DNA from: Voacanga thouarsii
Lineage: Eukaryota > Streptophyta > Magnoliopsida > Gentianales > Apocynaceae
NCBI GenBank assembly: GCA_026120185.1
Contig: JANUWF010001699.1
Coordinates: 474,001-538,000, forward strand
DNA: 64,000 bases
Reading direction: 5' to 3'
Under the pieces are notes generated by a model, which saw nothing but the letters and a program-made list of their open reading frames with translations, had not been told where the DNA came from and did no database searches. Both the position numbers and the translations under genes were made by a program. This document shows, one piece after another, positions 1 to 12,102 of the stretch. Position 1 is the first letter of the stretch; every line of letters begins with the position of its first letter.

Positions 1-690
1 CGACCCTTGTCTTGAAATTAGGAAAATTTTCACGAACTAAAACCGTGAGACTGAGAGGGCATGGAAGAAAGCCGATGAAATGGCGAGATGTTATGTCTTT
101 GCTTCCATATCCAATGTTCTTCAGTCTGAGCACGAAAACATGCCTACTACGTATAATATTGATATATCGTTGTGTACTATGTTTGCTGATAGGAGCCGGC
201 CCACAGGGCAGGAAGCTCTTAAGACAATAATGAATACTAGAATGGCTGGGGGGCACCGGTTCAAGAATATATACTTAAGATAACTGCTCATTTTGAGAAG
301 GCTGAGGTCTTAAGGGCAACAATAGATCCTAAGAACCAAATTTACATGGTTCTTGAGATTTTATCAGATTCATACTCTTAATTCAAGTTGAACTATACTA
401 TGAACAAATATAGTATGTCTTTAACTAAGTTGATGAAAGAACTCCAAACTATTGAGAAAATTCTGAAGCGTGTGTCAAAGGTTTCGGTTGCTCATTCTGG
501 TTTATCTTCTAGAACCAGGGCCTAACCTAAGAAGTTTAAGAAAAGAAAGCCCAGAACAATGTAGGGGCATAACCAAAGGGGTCTAAATCTAGTCCATTCA
601 AGCCCAATAAGAAGTCGAAAGAAAAATACTTCAAGTGTAGCAAGAAATGGCAATTCAAAAAGGATTGTCTCAATTTTTTAGCCAAGCCCT
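1..690 (+). pseudogene. Copia gag remnant (A1)
   Basis: Nucleocapsid/capsid-like Gag piece. In the second frame (80-283) the residues MARCYVFASISNVLQSEHEN and TMFADRSRPT parallel the A2 Gag (MARCYMLASMSNVLQSKHEH). Further matches continue in shifted frames to about 690, including a damaged CCHC knuckle near 626-675 where one Cys survives in KCSKKW and the His is lost. Stops and frameshifts rule out function. At 62-64 it keeps the TGG codon that is TAG in A2, which helps infer the A2 mutation. Confidence 0.85.
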
Positions 691-1979
691 CCTCAGGTAT
701 TGCTCTTTATTTAGAGTCTTTTTAGTGGTTGGATCTTCATCCGCTTGGATTGATGATTCTGAAGTCACTGACCATATCTGTAATTCTTTGCAGGGGTTCA
801 ATAAGGTGAGGAGACTTAGTAAAGGAGAGCATAGACTTAGAGTTAGCAATGGAGCACAATGCATGCCAAGGCAGTGGGAGACTTGGAGCTCTTATTTGAT
901 TGTAATAGAATTTTAGTATTAAAAGATATTTTATATGTTTATAATTTTAAACAGAATTTAATTTCAATTTGAAGGTTGATTAATCAATGATATTCTATTT
1001 CTTTCTATTATGGTATTTCAATCAGTAAAGATGAAAAAAATTATTTGTTCTAGAAACATGTATGGCAATCTCTTTTATGTGAATCCTATAAGTCGTCAAA
1101 TAAATAATACTCAAAATGAACCCAATAATAAGAAGAGAAAGATTGCATCAAATAACTTGTATTTATAATACTTAAATTATGATGTATAAATTCTAATCAG
1201 ATTCAGAGATTAATCTAAAATGGGTCTTTAGACTTATTGAAATTAGAAGAATGGCTTCAGTGTGAATCTTTTCTTATGGGTAAAATGACCAAAAGATCTT
1301 TTACTCAAATAGGCAGAAAGGACTAAGGAAATACTTAAGTTGGCTTATACTAATGTTTGTGGTCCTTTGTCTACACCTGCTAGAGATGGATATGAATACT
1401 TCATCACATTCATAGACGATTATACGTGTTTTAGTTACGATTACTTGATAAGGCACAAGTTTAACTCTTTTAATAAATTCAAAGAGTTTAAAGTTGAAGT
1501 GGAGTATCAAATAAGTAATTTAATTAAAAAGTTAAGATCCGAATGTGGTAGGGAATATCTCCTTGGCGAATTCAAGAACTACTTGGCATATTAGGGAATA
1601 GTATCTCAGTTAACTACACCCAAGACTTCCCAACAGAACGGGGTAGCTGAGAGAATAAATAAAATTTTGATGAAAATGGTCAAAAGCATGATGAGTTATG
1701 CAACTTTTTCTATTTATTTTTGGGAAAATGCTTAAGAAACAGTAATATATATTTTGAACTTGGTGTCTTCTAAATCAGTACCTAGGACACCTTATAAGAT
1801 GTAAACTAATGCAAGATCAATATGAATCATCTCAAGGTATGTGATTGTCCAGCTTATATACTAACTAAGAAAAGTAAGCTAGACATAATATTAGAATTGT
1901 GCTACTTTATAAGGTATTCAAAAGGAATAAGGGGTGGATACTTTTATCATCTTCAAGAGCAAAAGATACTTGTGAATAC
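691..1979 (+). pseudogene. Copia protease-integrase remnant (A1)
   Basis: The protease region reads SAWIDDSEVTDHICNSLQGF near 735-797, equivalent to the DSGATDH protease active site with the catalytic glycine region altered. The integrase core follows: a piece equivalent to HTDVCGPL near 1340-1370, FITFIDDYTC near 1398-1430, and a conserved [12 protein letters not shown] stretch near 1630-1655. Many stops interrupt it. The alignment to A2 runs to the TSD at 1980-1984, where the family D LTR was inserted. Confidence 0.85.
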
Positions 1980-4900
1980 TCATGTGTTAGAATTATGCCC
2001 TAGAACCAATCCATATAACAATGTATATATTTTGCATATTTATTTAATAGAAGTATTCTTTATCTTTCAGTTTCCCTATTTCATATGTGTATATATATAA
2101 AACTGATAGATAAAGTATCAAGTACAATATATAGTGTTAAGAAAATCATAATAAATATCATGATATGATATTTTCACTACACTATGTGGTACTTGTACTT
2201 AAATAATCACTGGTTATAGTATTAATAAAATGAGACATTATTAATATGCGAAGACCACCGCTTATTATACCTCTTGATTGGATCAACAGTGGTTCTCACA
2301 TCCAAAAGTATTGTGATACTCAAAGTTAACACGTGAATGCTTGTTAGATGAACATGTACATTAGATGACCTAACTATGAGAAAATTATATAAATAACTAG
2401 TTAGTGTTAGTGATAAATTCTCATTATATCAAAAGTGTAAGTATCCTTATACTTGAGATCTCCAAGGTACTTTGTATGCTAAATATTGTACTTTGATTCC
2501 TATCCTTAGAATCTCTTCATGATGGCCTATAGAGAGGATATTGGGTATAGTATAAAGTATATGAAAGTAGTTGAAATGATCAACAAAAAATTCATCACTC
2601 CTGATAGTAGCAAAGTATATTTCACAGCCATTTATAGAGAATTATTACTTAAGAATTCCTTGGCTAGAGTAACTGTAACACCCCCGAAGCCTAGGCCCGC
2701 CAGGACCGGGGATGTCGCCTCGTCCAAAGGACAAAGGGTCTTTATAACTAGGTCACACAAACAAATTGCGGAATAAAATAATATTTAACTTAAAAAGTTA
2801 TTACAACCCAGAGAAAACTTCAAGAATAAATCCATGAATTCCAAAATAAAACCATAAATAAAATTATTCACTCTCGCCTCCCCAAAGAAATACATAAAAT
2901 CAAAAGACACATTCTCTTCCCAAGAAGATATTACTAGCCACTCAACTCCACAGCAGGATCATCCTGAAATCATGATAGAAAGGTGATGAGACAGAAATCT
3001 CAGTAAGTCCGTGTGTGCTTTGGGTGTTTAGTGAAATCAATTCATGGATGCAGAGTGTGAAACTTTTATAAGAGAAACATTGGCAAGTATCAAGTATTAG
3101 TCAAAAGTAAGAGTGGCGTTTTGGCTTATCTAGCCACACATAAGTAATGAAATCAACCACTCGAAAGAAAGGGATATGAGTTACCACACGTTGGGCCCCA
3201 TAACCGGTCAGAATGCCGACACTTTGTGCAGACTGACAAAAGTAGGTGATCGGCCTACTGGGTAAGATACTCCTCTTTCTCTATACCCAAACAACAACCG
3301 AGTGTCCATTTCGGCAAAACACAGTCACCTGACTGAAAACAAACTCCTAGCTCGGACCGGTACGACTCACTGGACTGACATCTTATCTGGAAATGACTCA
3401 CCCCTCAGAGGTGGCCACCTGCTGAGAGACTTACCCTAACCCTTCAAAGACTAGTCCTAGTAGTCCACCCTTATTGAGTACTCAACGACGTTTCTCACTT
3501 GGGATAAAATGAACAAAGCATTGCTCTTCACGAAAATAGTAATTTGAGGGTTTCCAAAGTTTTGGGAACAATCAGTTTCAGAAAGATTTTTAAGTTTGGA
3601 AAATCTGCTCAGTAACGTTTAAATAATTTAAGTGTTGGAAATAAGAACAAATTCAATCCTCAATTGCCTTCAAATAAACGAGTGTCCATACACTCCATAT
3701 TTAGCTTGCCATAAGGAAAACATTTCACATCGATAGGTTTTATGCAGGAGCTTACCTGATTCTTGCTCACAACAACAAGGTCTCGAACAGCTGACCTAAC
3801 CCCACATGGGTAAATACAAATCTTAATCAGATTCAAGCTACAATCCACTTCCTCAATTTTAAATCAACTCATTTCACTACTACCATGATCCTAGTGTCCC
3901 AAGCTTTAAGGCAAAATAATAAATAAGTAGGTTTATAAGCTAAGTTTAATTTGTTATTTAAAATAATTAATGGTTTGGGAAATAAATTCTAATAAGTTGA
4001 AAGTTTAAATCTTGTTAAGGAAAATTTAGAGTTTATTTGATCAAGAGTCATAGGTGGTACTAGGTAAAATAGTGATTTAATGATAGTCTAGTTGTTAGAA
4101 AATAGTTGATAGCTAGAACTAGTGAAGATTAAATTTAATGAGTCTTGTTTGGAAAATAATAAGTAAATCCTTAAGGGGTTTTGATTTAATAATTATTTTA
4201 CTAATTATAAATCTTTTTTCATAAAGGCTTAAATTGATATCTTTATTTTTAATAATATTTATTTATTTTACTTTCTAGCAAAAATCATTATTTATTTGGC
4301 TAAAATATCATTTATATGTATAATAATTCCAAATCTACCCTTCCTAGGGTTTTTCGAAATTTACTAGCAAAATTATTATTGAATATTTTATTCATGAACT
4401 AAAATTAGCTTAGGAACAACTAGATCATAATCAAGATTCTATGGCCAACCACAATCAATAACATACACAATCCTTCGATTCATCAAATCATCCAAATCTT
4501 GCATCTAGGCATAGATCCAAATTTATTAAGACATGATTTAACCATTACTAGCATAAACATGATCATGGCTTCAATAATCTAATCATGCATAAACTCCTAT
4601 TCACCAAAGGTGACATAATCTCTAGCATGCTTCTTCACAAATACTACATATGACATGCATCAACCCTCAAATCACCATACAATCATCCAAGATGAACCTT
4701 TCATGCATAAATCCCATCTCCTTCACAATCATACAATTGCTCATGCTTCAATCTCAACAATAAATATATATACTCAAATCCTATCACCATCCACCTACTA
4801 ACAACATCATCCTAGAGACATGATTCTAGAGTTTACAAGGAAGATTGAAGGTACTTACTTGATTGATGAATGTCTTGAAGGAGTTTGGAATAGATCTCAA

Positions 4901-4991
4901 CTCCTAGATGGCTAATCTTGTCCAAGAGAGGTGGCGAAAGCATGGTCATGGAAAAAGAGACCATTCGGCCAAGGGAGGGAATTTCGGCCAT

Positions 4992-5024
4992 GAGAGAGAG
5001 AGAGAGAGAGAGAAGAAGAAGAAG
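4992..5024. repeat. GA/GAA simple repeat
   Basis: A short (GA)n run followed by GAA triplets inside the 4.3 kb LTR. It explains local low complexity and codes for nothing recognisable. Confidence 0.8.
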
Positions 5025-6639
5025 AGATCATTAGTATGCTTATTCATATAGGTTTTCATTAGAGATCAAGTTTGGAGAAGATGAAGTTGTTAGAATAAGT
5101 TTACCTTGAAGATGTTCTTGTCCTTCACAAAATTTTCTGGTTTTTTATCCAAAGTAGCAAGATGATTTGTGGAGTTTGATGTTAATAAGGGTGTTGATGG
5201 ATTCACAGCAAGAAGTAGATCAAATCTGGAGATTTTCGTGAGGGTTTGAAGTGGTTTGGAGGTGTATTAGGTGTAAGAAGGTAGTAGGTGTTTTTGGTGT
5301 AGTGTGTGTGTTCTTGGTAGCTAGAGAAAATCGAGAGAGAGAGAAGAGGAAGCTACCGAATTTCTGTGGAATTGGGGTTGCCGAAATTCTGTAGGGTTTA
5401 GGGAGTGATTTCTCTGATTTGGAAGGGAAAGGAAAGGTTAGTTGTTACAATCCTTGAAGAATATTTTTAGGAAGAGAATTTGGAAAGTAAATATTCTAGG
5501 ATATCTTGATTTTTCTGGACAGCTTTGAAGTCTCCTATGGCCGACTGAATTGTGTGGCTTTTCTGAGGAATTAAAGCTGGTTCTATAAGGCTTATGATGG
5601 CCGAAACTAAGGGGTACAAAGATGAAGAAGAAGTCTAGCCAATTGAGCAAGATATCATGGAAGGTTGCTAAATAAAATGGCTGAAATTTTGGAAGGTAAT
5701 CAAGCTAAATTGCAGGGATTTGTTGGAGAGATTTTCGGACAGCCACTGATGGAATTTCGTACAGAAACTCAAAGGAAATAATGGAGCTCTGTTAATGGTG
5801 TTTTAAGGGAGGTTTTGACAGAAGTAGGTTGGCATTTTCGGCTGGAGGAGAAATGGAAAGCAAGCTGGAAAATTCCTGCACAACCATTTTCGCTGCATAG
5901 GAATTTTTCTGGCAGAATTTCGTCTGCCACTTCCAGCCGATTTGCAGCAAGCTGGGAGGGGGGTTTCAGGGGTATTCAAGGCTGGTTTTCATCCTTCTTC
6001 ATGGAGGAAAAACATGGCTAAGGTGCTGCACAAAATCTGGAAGAAAACAGCTTGGTTTTAAGCCTCCAAGGCTGCGATTTTGCCCAGAATTTTCACTGGT
6101 TTTGCACAGCTTTTGTGCAGTCCGAAAATGATAGAAATAATTCATGTTTTGAGCTGATCTTAAGGCCATTTTTCTGGAAGCATTTAGAAGGAAATGACAG
6201 CTAATAAGTTCAACATTTTGAAGGTATACAAGCTGGAAAATTTCAGCTCATTCCAAGGAGGAAGGTGAACTAGCTATAGAGTGAAATTTCAGCTAGCTTT
6301 CTAGAGGGATTTTTCCTCTTGAACTTTCCCACAATTCATTCACATTTTCCAGACCATGAGGAGCCTTTTACTAGGACATTTTGATCCTAAAAGACCTCAA
6401 CCCTCTACTGAATTTTCTGGAAAGGAAAAGGATAGAACACCTTGATCAAACTAAGGAGTTGAAACTTAAGGAAAAACTAAAGATCAAGGGAGAATGAATT
6501 CCCTTTTGGAATTTCGAGAAGAACAAAGGAGTGAAATGAGAATTTTCCTAACATGTCTCTCCTAGGACATCATCACCACATTGATCTAGGCCCTTATGGC
6601 CGAAACCAACTCCCCCCAAGCAAAAATAAAATTTATTCT

Positions 6640-6720
6640 AGCTAGAGCTTCTATGATGGAATTTGAACTCTAGACTTCAATAATTAATTCTAAAGCTCTA
6701 ACCGCTACACCACAACAACT
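6640..6720 (-). repeat. tRNA-like (SINE-head-like) relic
   Basis: On the minus strand, GTGTAGCGGTTAGAGC resembles a pol III A box and GAGTTCAAATTCC, about 35 bases further on, resembles a B box. Stems do not pair well enough for a working tRNA. It could be a tRNA-derived SINE head or a chance piece of the surrounding LTR; no tail or target duplication was identified. Confidence 0.35.
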
Positions 6721-8353
6721 CTTGTTGATATTTTCACTAGAAAATTATTTTCTATTCAATCCACAGGCTATCTCCCTATTTTCACCTCGGGCAAAAATTA
6801 CCATCTTGCCCCTCTCACACAATACTCACCAACAAGACTTTGAGACAATAAAATCCGAATCCAAAACACATAGAAATCATATGAAAATATATTTAACCAT
6901 GAAATAAAATATGATATGCATCCCAACCCCCTTACTCTAGGGTTGGTTTTGACCAGGGTTTCACAGTAACTATGTGTTAGAAATAGTTCTAAACGATACA
7001 CATGTTGAGTAATAAATTTTGGAACAAGTACTAATAAATTCGGGTTAGAATAAATTATATTCTATAGGACATTGGCACTAATTCCATACTTTAAACTCAG
7101 TGAGATAGAGGATGATGAAATGAGTTTATTGCGCTGAGATTTTACTATTGAAAGGTTTATATCAAGCCACGTAACTTTTTGAATTTTCGGGTGGTCATTA
7201 TGCATTGCTAGATGCTACTCATGATCTGCTAAATATGAATTTATTAATTAAAAATTAATAAATTAATTTTAATTAAGATTAATAAGTTAATTCTAATTAT
7301 CGAGGATTACTGATTCTATAGTGATTAAAATTAATTCATATTTTGCTACCATTAGCCTAGAAAACCTAATAGGTCACACATAATAGAGGAATTGATACTT
7401 AAGATATTATATGATAATATTTAAGGTTAATTTGTGAGAAAAAATAATTTTATGGGTAAATTATAAATAATTATAATTTATTGGGGCTAAATTGTGATTA
7501 TTAAATGGTTTGAGCTTAATTACAATTAAAGAATCCCAAGCCTACATAATTATGGAAAAAGAGTTTCATTATTTGCTAAAAAGTTTAGGAAATTGAAACG
7601 GCTTTGTGGTTGTTGTTTCCTGAAAGGTTTAGAAATACACACACAGTGTTCACATAGTTTTCTCAAAAGGCAGTGAACATATAAGGAAACAGATTGCAGC
7701 TTTCCATGTGTGCTTGAGCTGGTGGAAAAGTATATATGTGTATAAACTGCACGCGGTTCTTGTGTAAGAAAAATTCATAGAAAAAAACACAACAGCCTCT
7801 TTTTCATTATTTCTTCTCCGAATTAAAATTCTATCAGTCGCCAAAATATTAAAAATTTGTTAGCACAATTATTCTCTGGTGGTTTCTTTAAGTTCAATCA
7901 TTGTGTGGATTATTATTAGAGAAATTCCTACACTTGGAATTTAGTGGTTCATGGCTTGAATAATTTTCAGACGAGTTTTGTACACGCACAGAAGAATTTT
8001 AAAAGTTGCATTTTTAAGTAACGAAATTATTCTCCACTCATTTGACTCGTTTAATTACATATGAGTGATTCCTTTACGTGGATTTTATTTTAATTTCCTC
8101 TATGCATAAATTGTTTTGCACATTCAAAATCCAACATCATGTTGGATACTTGAAGGATGAGCAAAGCTTATCCATTAAGGTCTCAAGTAAGGTGGAATTG
8201 AAAGAGAAGTTGAGTGATACTTTAACTTTTAGTATGACAATTAAGGAACCAAAAAAATGCACAATTAGATGCTCCTATACAGTCCAAGCTATGTCCTAGT
8301 GGAAGGATATCTGGGGTTCTAAAAAGATGGCCTGGAAATGCCTTTGATGTAGT

Positions 8354-11300
8354 TAGCAATGGCATATTGACCGACCTGCATTGTTTCGGGCTGTGCCGAG
8401 CCGACCCACCTCTACTCAAACCATGCCAATTCGAGCCCAAGGCCAAAAACTCTAGGCCAGCACAACCCTCCCTTTAGGACCGCGAGGATTGCAGGCAGGG
8501 TAGGCCGATTTATGGGCCTTTCTCTTCCTTTTTTCCCTCAATGTGCTTTTATTTTTTAATTTTTTTATTACTAAATAATACAATTATTTAAAATTATAAA
8601 AAAGTCACCTTGAAGTGGTAGGAGATTTGGCTTGGACCCCTACTGGTTAAATTAATTAATAAAATAAAAATTATATAAGAGGAGGACTTGATGCCTAAAC
8701 CTCTTAAAAATATTACAATAATTAAAATTTAAATATAAAAAATATCCTAAAAATAAAATTAAATAATTATATAATATTACTTATCCTAATTGTTCAAAAT
8801 ACTAACTACTTGACTCATCCCATTCTTCATCTGATTCATCATTAACAATTCACGAAGTGGCCATCCTATTCTCGTTTGTAAAACAACTATTGCAATACAT
8901 TAATATTTTCAAAGTATGAGAAGCCAATCAAGATTCTTTTTATTAATTACTCAAGCGCTCTAACTAAAAATGCTTTCCTATTGTACTGTGAAGACAGATG
9001 GTGTCAAAAGATCATGTGCCATTTTGGATAAAATTGGATATTCCTTTACATGATCCTTTCTACCAACCACAAATGTCAAAATGTTGATCCTCATTTTCTA
9101 CCACAGGTTACATCTTGTAAATTGCCATCTTATTATAGGTGGCAAATAATCTTCTTTGACACTTCATAATACCTTATGGATTAAATTTTGATGAAATCGA
9201 AAAGGTAAATCTTCGTGGTGGTTGAAATTGATTACTAGAAAATGATGATGAATCTTCCATACTTATAGTAGTAGAACTAGAATAAGAAGATTCAAACTCA
9301 TACAAGTTATACATATCAGATAATACTTTAGCCGTTTTATCTTTTATGTCTTTTACTATGAGTTGCTTAAGTATTAAAGATTCATCAAAATCTAATGTTT
9401 CGTAAAGTTATTCAATAATACTACACCATCCAGGGGTTTTTACTCGAAGATCTAAACACAATGTCATATAATATAAAATGGGAATATCTTCATAATATTT
9501 CTTATATTTTCAAATATACTTTTCAGTAGAATAACCATATTAGGGATGCTTCATATACTCACTAAAAATATACGCTACCTTAACAAGTGTAAGAAGAATA
9601 TAATAAATAGTGAAATAATAAGATCTCGATAAAAGTTTAGTTACTTCTTTAACAGTAATTAAAAATATTGAAAGCGCAATATAATTTTCAAAATAAATAT
9701 CAGTGAGTTGAGGTTGAAAATATTACTATTATAAAATTTAATAAGTTGATTTTGATAAGATATAACACTTTCAAACATATCAAAAGTTAAATTGCATATA
9801 GTTTTACAATCTAATCTAATTTTTAAAAAAGAAATACATTGTTCTCGGCAGAAAGCTTTAAAATTTTGAAATCAATTGGAGAAATTTTAATAAATAAAAT
9901 AATATTTCTAATCATATTAACAGTATCATCAATATATTTATATCCTTCCTTAACACACAAAATAAATATATGATAAGCGCACAAAGTGTGAAATAAAATA
10001 CCATCTAATATAGGATTCATATTATTTTTCAAAATTATTATGGCAAAATCATTATTTAAAGTATTATCTAAGGAAATAGAAATAATTTTATTTAATATTT
10101 TATATTTACGATGTATTTGAGTAATCATTCTAGCAATATTACTACATACATGAGGATATTCAAATAATTTAAAACAAATAATTCTTTTTTGTACTAACCA
10201 ATCATGATCTAATGATATGTAATGCACAAATAAGCCTCATTAGTAATTGCACTTCAACTATGAAGTAAAAGCAAATTTTCAATTACAAAAATCAAACATA
10301 GCAATATGATACTCTTTCATCTCTTTGTATATCTTTATTATATTATTTTTTAATGTTGTTTTAGAAATCCTTTTAAATAAAGGTTGGCAATGGTATTACA
10401 TGAACTGTTCATAAAGTGGATTTTTCAAAAAATTAAAAGGTAATTTAGTTTTAACAAATATTTTAGCAAATCCAGTTCAAGTTTTTTTATGATTATATTA
10501 AAAATTACTTATAATTTGACCTCCTCTCATATAGGTTTTTATTGTTTAAGTAGATTCTCTAACTAATTATTATGTGACCTTTTTATGTGTCTAACTAATA
10601 TTTTCGTCCCTCCTCTCTTCTTATGTGCATATGCCACCTTATAAATTTTATATATTGCCTTATCATTATCATTATCCTTTTCAAAAAAATTCCAAACCAT
10701 AGATATTTTTGCTTTAGCTATGGTTCTGAACATTCCTTATCAACCTGAGACACACCCATATTAGGTTCATCAAGATTAATTTTTAGAATTGGTTGTTGTA
10801 CACTAACGCTAGGGCCTTTATTTTTATTACCTATTTTATTATTTATTAAATTCAATGTTAGATTTATATTAAAATCAAAATGTGTAGATGATTGTGAAGA
10901 AAAATGATAATATTAATGTGGATCCATTTTTCAAATATTCATTATGTAGACTAAAGAAGAACAATCAATTAAAATTCAAATAAAAGCTCGAATAAATAAA
11001 TAAGAGTTCAAATAAAATGAAATAACATATTAGCAAATAATGAAATAAGAAAATTGAAAAATATAAATAACTTGTAAATTAAATTAAAATTAAATAAATA
11101 ACTAAAACAAATAAATAATAAATAAAGCTAAAAAATAAGAATGTGAGATTAAAAAACACTAACTAGTTGATGGCCAAGAAACAATAACACTTTGTTAAGC
11201 TTTACTTCTTATCTTCTTTAAGACTTGAACTGTCCACTATTCCGTCACTTAATCATCTTTCAAAATATGAATACTTTGCTTGAAGAATTCAAAAAATATA

Positions 11301-11698
11301 TAAAAGATAAATTCTATTCTAATATTTTTTGTAAAGGAAATGGAGAGATTGAAGATCATGAGAGAAAAAAGAATGAAAATAGAGAGTTGAAGAGAGTTAG
11401 AGAGTATTTGTTGAGTTTGGGGGTGAATTATAGGTTATTTATAGAGTTTTGGGGGTTGGCGTGTGAAATAGCTGTTGAGGGGCCAAATTGCAAAGAAAAA
11501 AAAACTTAATTTGAGTGTTTAGGGGTCAAATTGTAAAAAAAAAATAGAGAGTTATTATGTAATGGCTCTCTACGTGGGCTGGCCCATGGCAAATCCTTAG
11601 CCGACACGGATTAGCCTAGGGACTAGCCCATCACAGTAGAACCAGTTCAGTTCCTGGTCCCAGATTGGCTGGCCTAACCGGTTCACATGCCATTGCTA
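8354..11698 (-). mobile_element. hAT transposon, 3.35 kb, inserted in copia A1
   Basis: Terminal inverted repeats begin TAGCAATGGCAT at 8354 and read ATGCCATTGCTA at 11687-11698, continuing imperfectly inward. An 8 bp duplication flanks it: GATGTAGT (8346-8353) and GAGGTAGT (11699-11706), one mismatch. Copia A1 alignment resumes on both sides. The minus strand encodes a broken hAT transposase with BED-like N-terminus and hAT dimerisation C-terminus. The 8 bp TSD and these domains define the hAT superfamily. The coding lesions make it non-autonomous now. Confidence 0.92.
8860..10710 (-). pseudogene. hAT transposase pseudogene (BED finger to hATC)
   Basis: Read right to left. Near 10705-10550 the frame ISMVWNFFEKDNDNDKAIYK followed by GGTKILVRHIKRSH resembles a BED zinc finger, with the cysteines lost. 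The best-kept block (10227-9823, 134 residues) contains DWLVQKRIICFK, ANIARMI-like text, ISLDNTLNND and a CAYHIFILCVKEG stretch, matching the catalytic core of plant hAT (RICESLEEPER-type) transposases. Near 9110-8880 YPILSKMAHDLLTPSVFTVQ marks the C-terminal dimerisation domain, followed by stops. A serine-rich linker lies near 9300-9180. Multiple stops and frameshifts separate the blocks, so no active enzyme is made. Confidence 0.85.
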
Positions 11699-11706
11699 GA
11701 GGTAGT

Positions 11707-12102
11707 TTCTGACCATCAGATATAAGATCTCACTAGATGCGATGAGATCATTGTTGATGCTGATGCAGATAAATGGCAAGTGGTAATAGATGCTGAAATT
11801 GAGTCTATATATCTTAATTAGGTTTGGATCTTGTTACTACATCTGAAGGGATTAAAACTACTGGGCGTAAGTAGATATACAAGAGAAAGAGAGATGTAGA
11901 TGGAAATGTGGAAACCTATTAAGTAGAATTGGTTGTAAAATGTTATTTTCAGAAAGAATGGATCGATTATGAGGAGACATTTTCACCTATAACCATGCTT
12001 AAATCCATTTATATTTTGTTAACCATCGTATGTTATTATGACTACGAGTTATGGAAAATGAATGCTAAGATAGCCTTTCTTAATAATTATCTTAGTGAAA
12101 AT
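11707..12102 (+). pseudogene. Copia A1 integrase-RT junction remnant
   Basis: Aligns with A2 35515-35910 and includes the equivalents of the start of the RT domain (W..A...E, K.VYKRKR, G.DYEETFSP). Stops break the frame. At 11950-11952 it retains the CAG codon that is TAG in A2. It ends at the target duplication of the solo LTR at 12103. Confidence 0.85.

Larger units (their letters stand above)
2674..6965 (-). mobile_element. 4.3 kb solo LTR, probable Ty3/gypsy, inserted in the family D LTR
   Basis: Runs from TGTAACACCCCCGAAGCC to GGGTTTCACA and is flanked by the 5 bp duplication GTAAC (2669-2673, 6966-6970). Family D LTR sequence resumes exactly after it. Read on the minus strand it starts TGTGAAACCCTGG and ends with a G-rich tract finishing GGGGGTGTTACA, an ending I associate with long plant gypsy LTRs, so minus orientation is preferred. 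I saw no second internal LTR copy and no gag-pol domain in 4292 bp, so it is either an unusually long solo LTR or a large non-coding derivative. It contains a GA-rich microsatellite near 4992-5024 and a tRNA-like relic near 6640-6720. No credible gene lies within. Confidence 0.72.
1985..8136 (+). mobile_element. Family D copia-like solo LTR, itself split by a second LTR
   Basis: Starts TGTTAGAATTATGCCCTAG and ends AATCCAACA, flanked by the perfect 5 bp target duplication TCATG (1980-1984 and 8137-8141). Removing the nested insertion (2674-6965 plus one GTAAC) leaves about 1855 bp. That collapsed sequence aligns along its whole length with the reverse complement of 23578-25326, a second LTR of the same family. 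No internal domain was found, so this is a solo LTR left by LTR-LTR recombination. TG...CA ends and the 5 bp TSD are standard for LTR elements; the copia assignment comes only from the resemblance of the LTR start. Confidence 0.88.

Noticed and set aside
11225..11509. 94-codon plus-strand frame in the hAT
   Set aside because: Lies in the 5' non-coding part of a minus-strand transposase; no recognisable domain.
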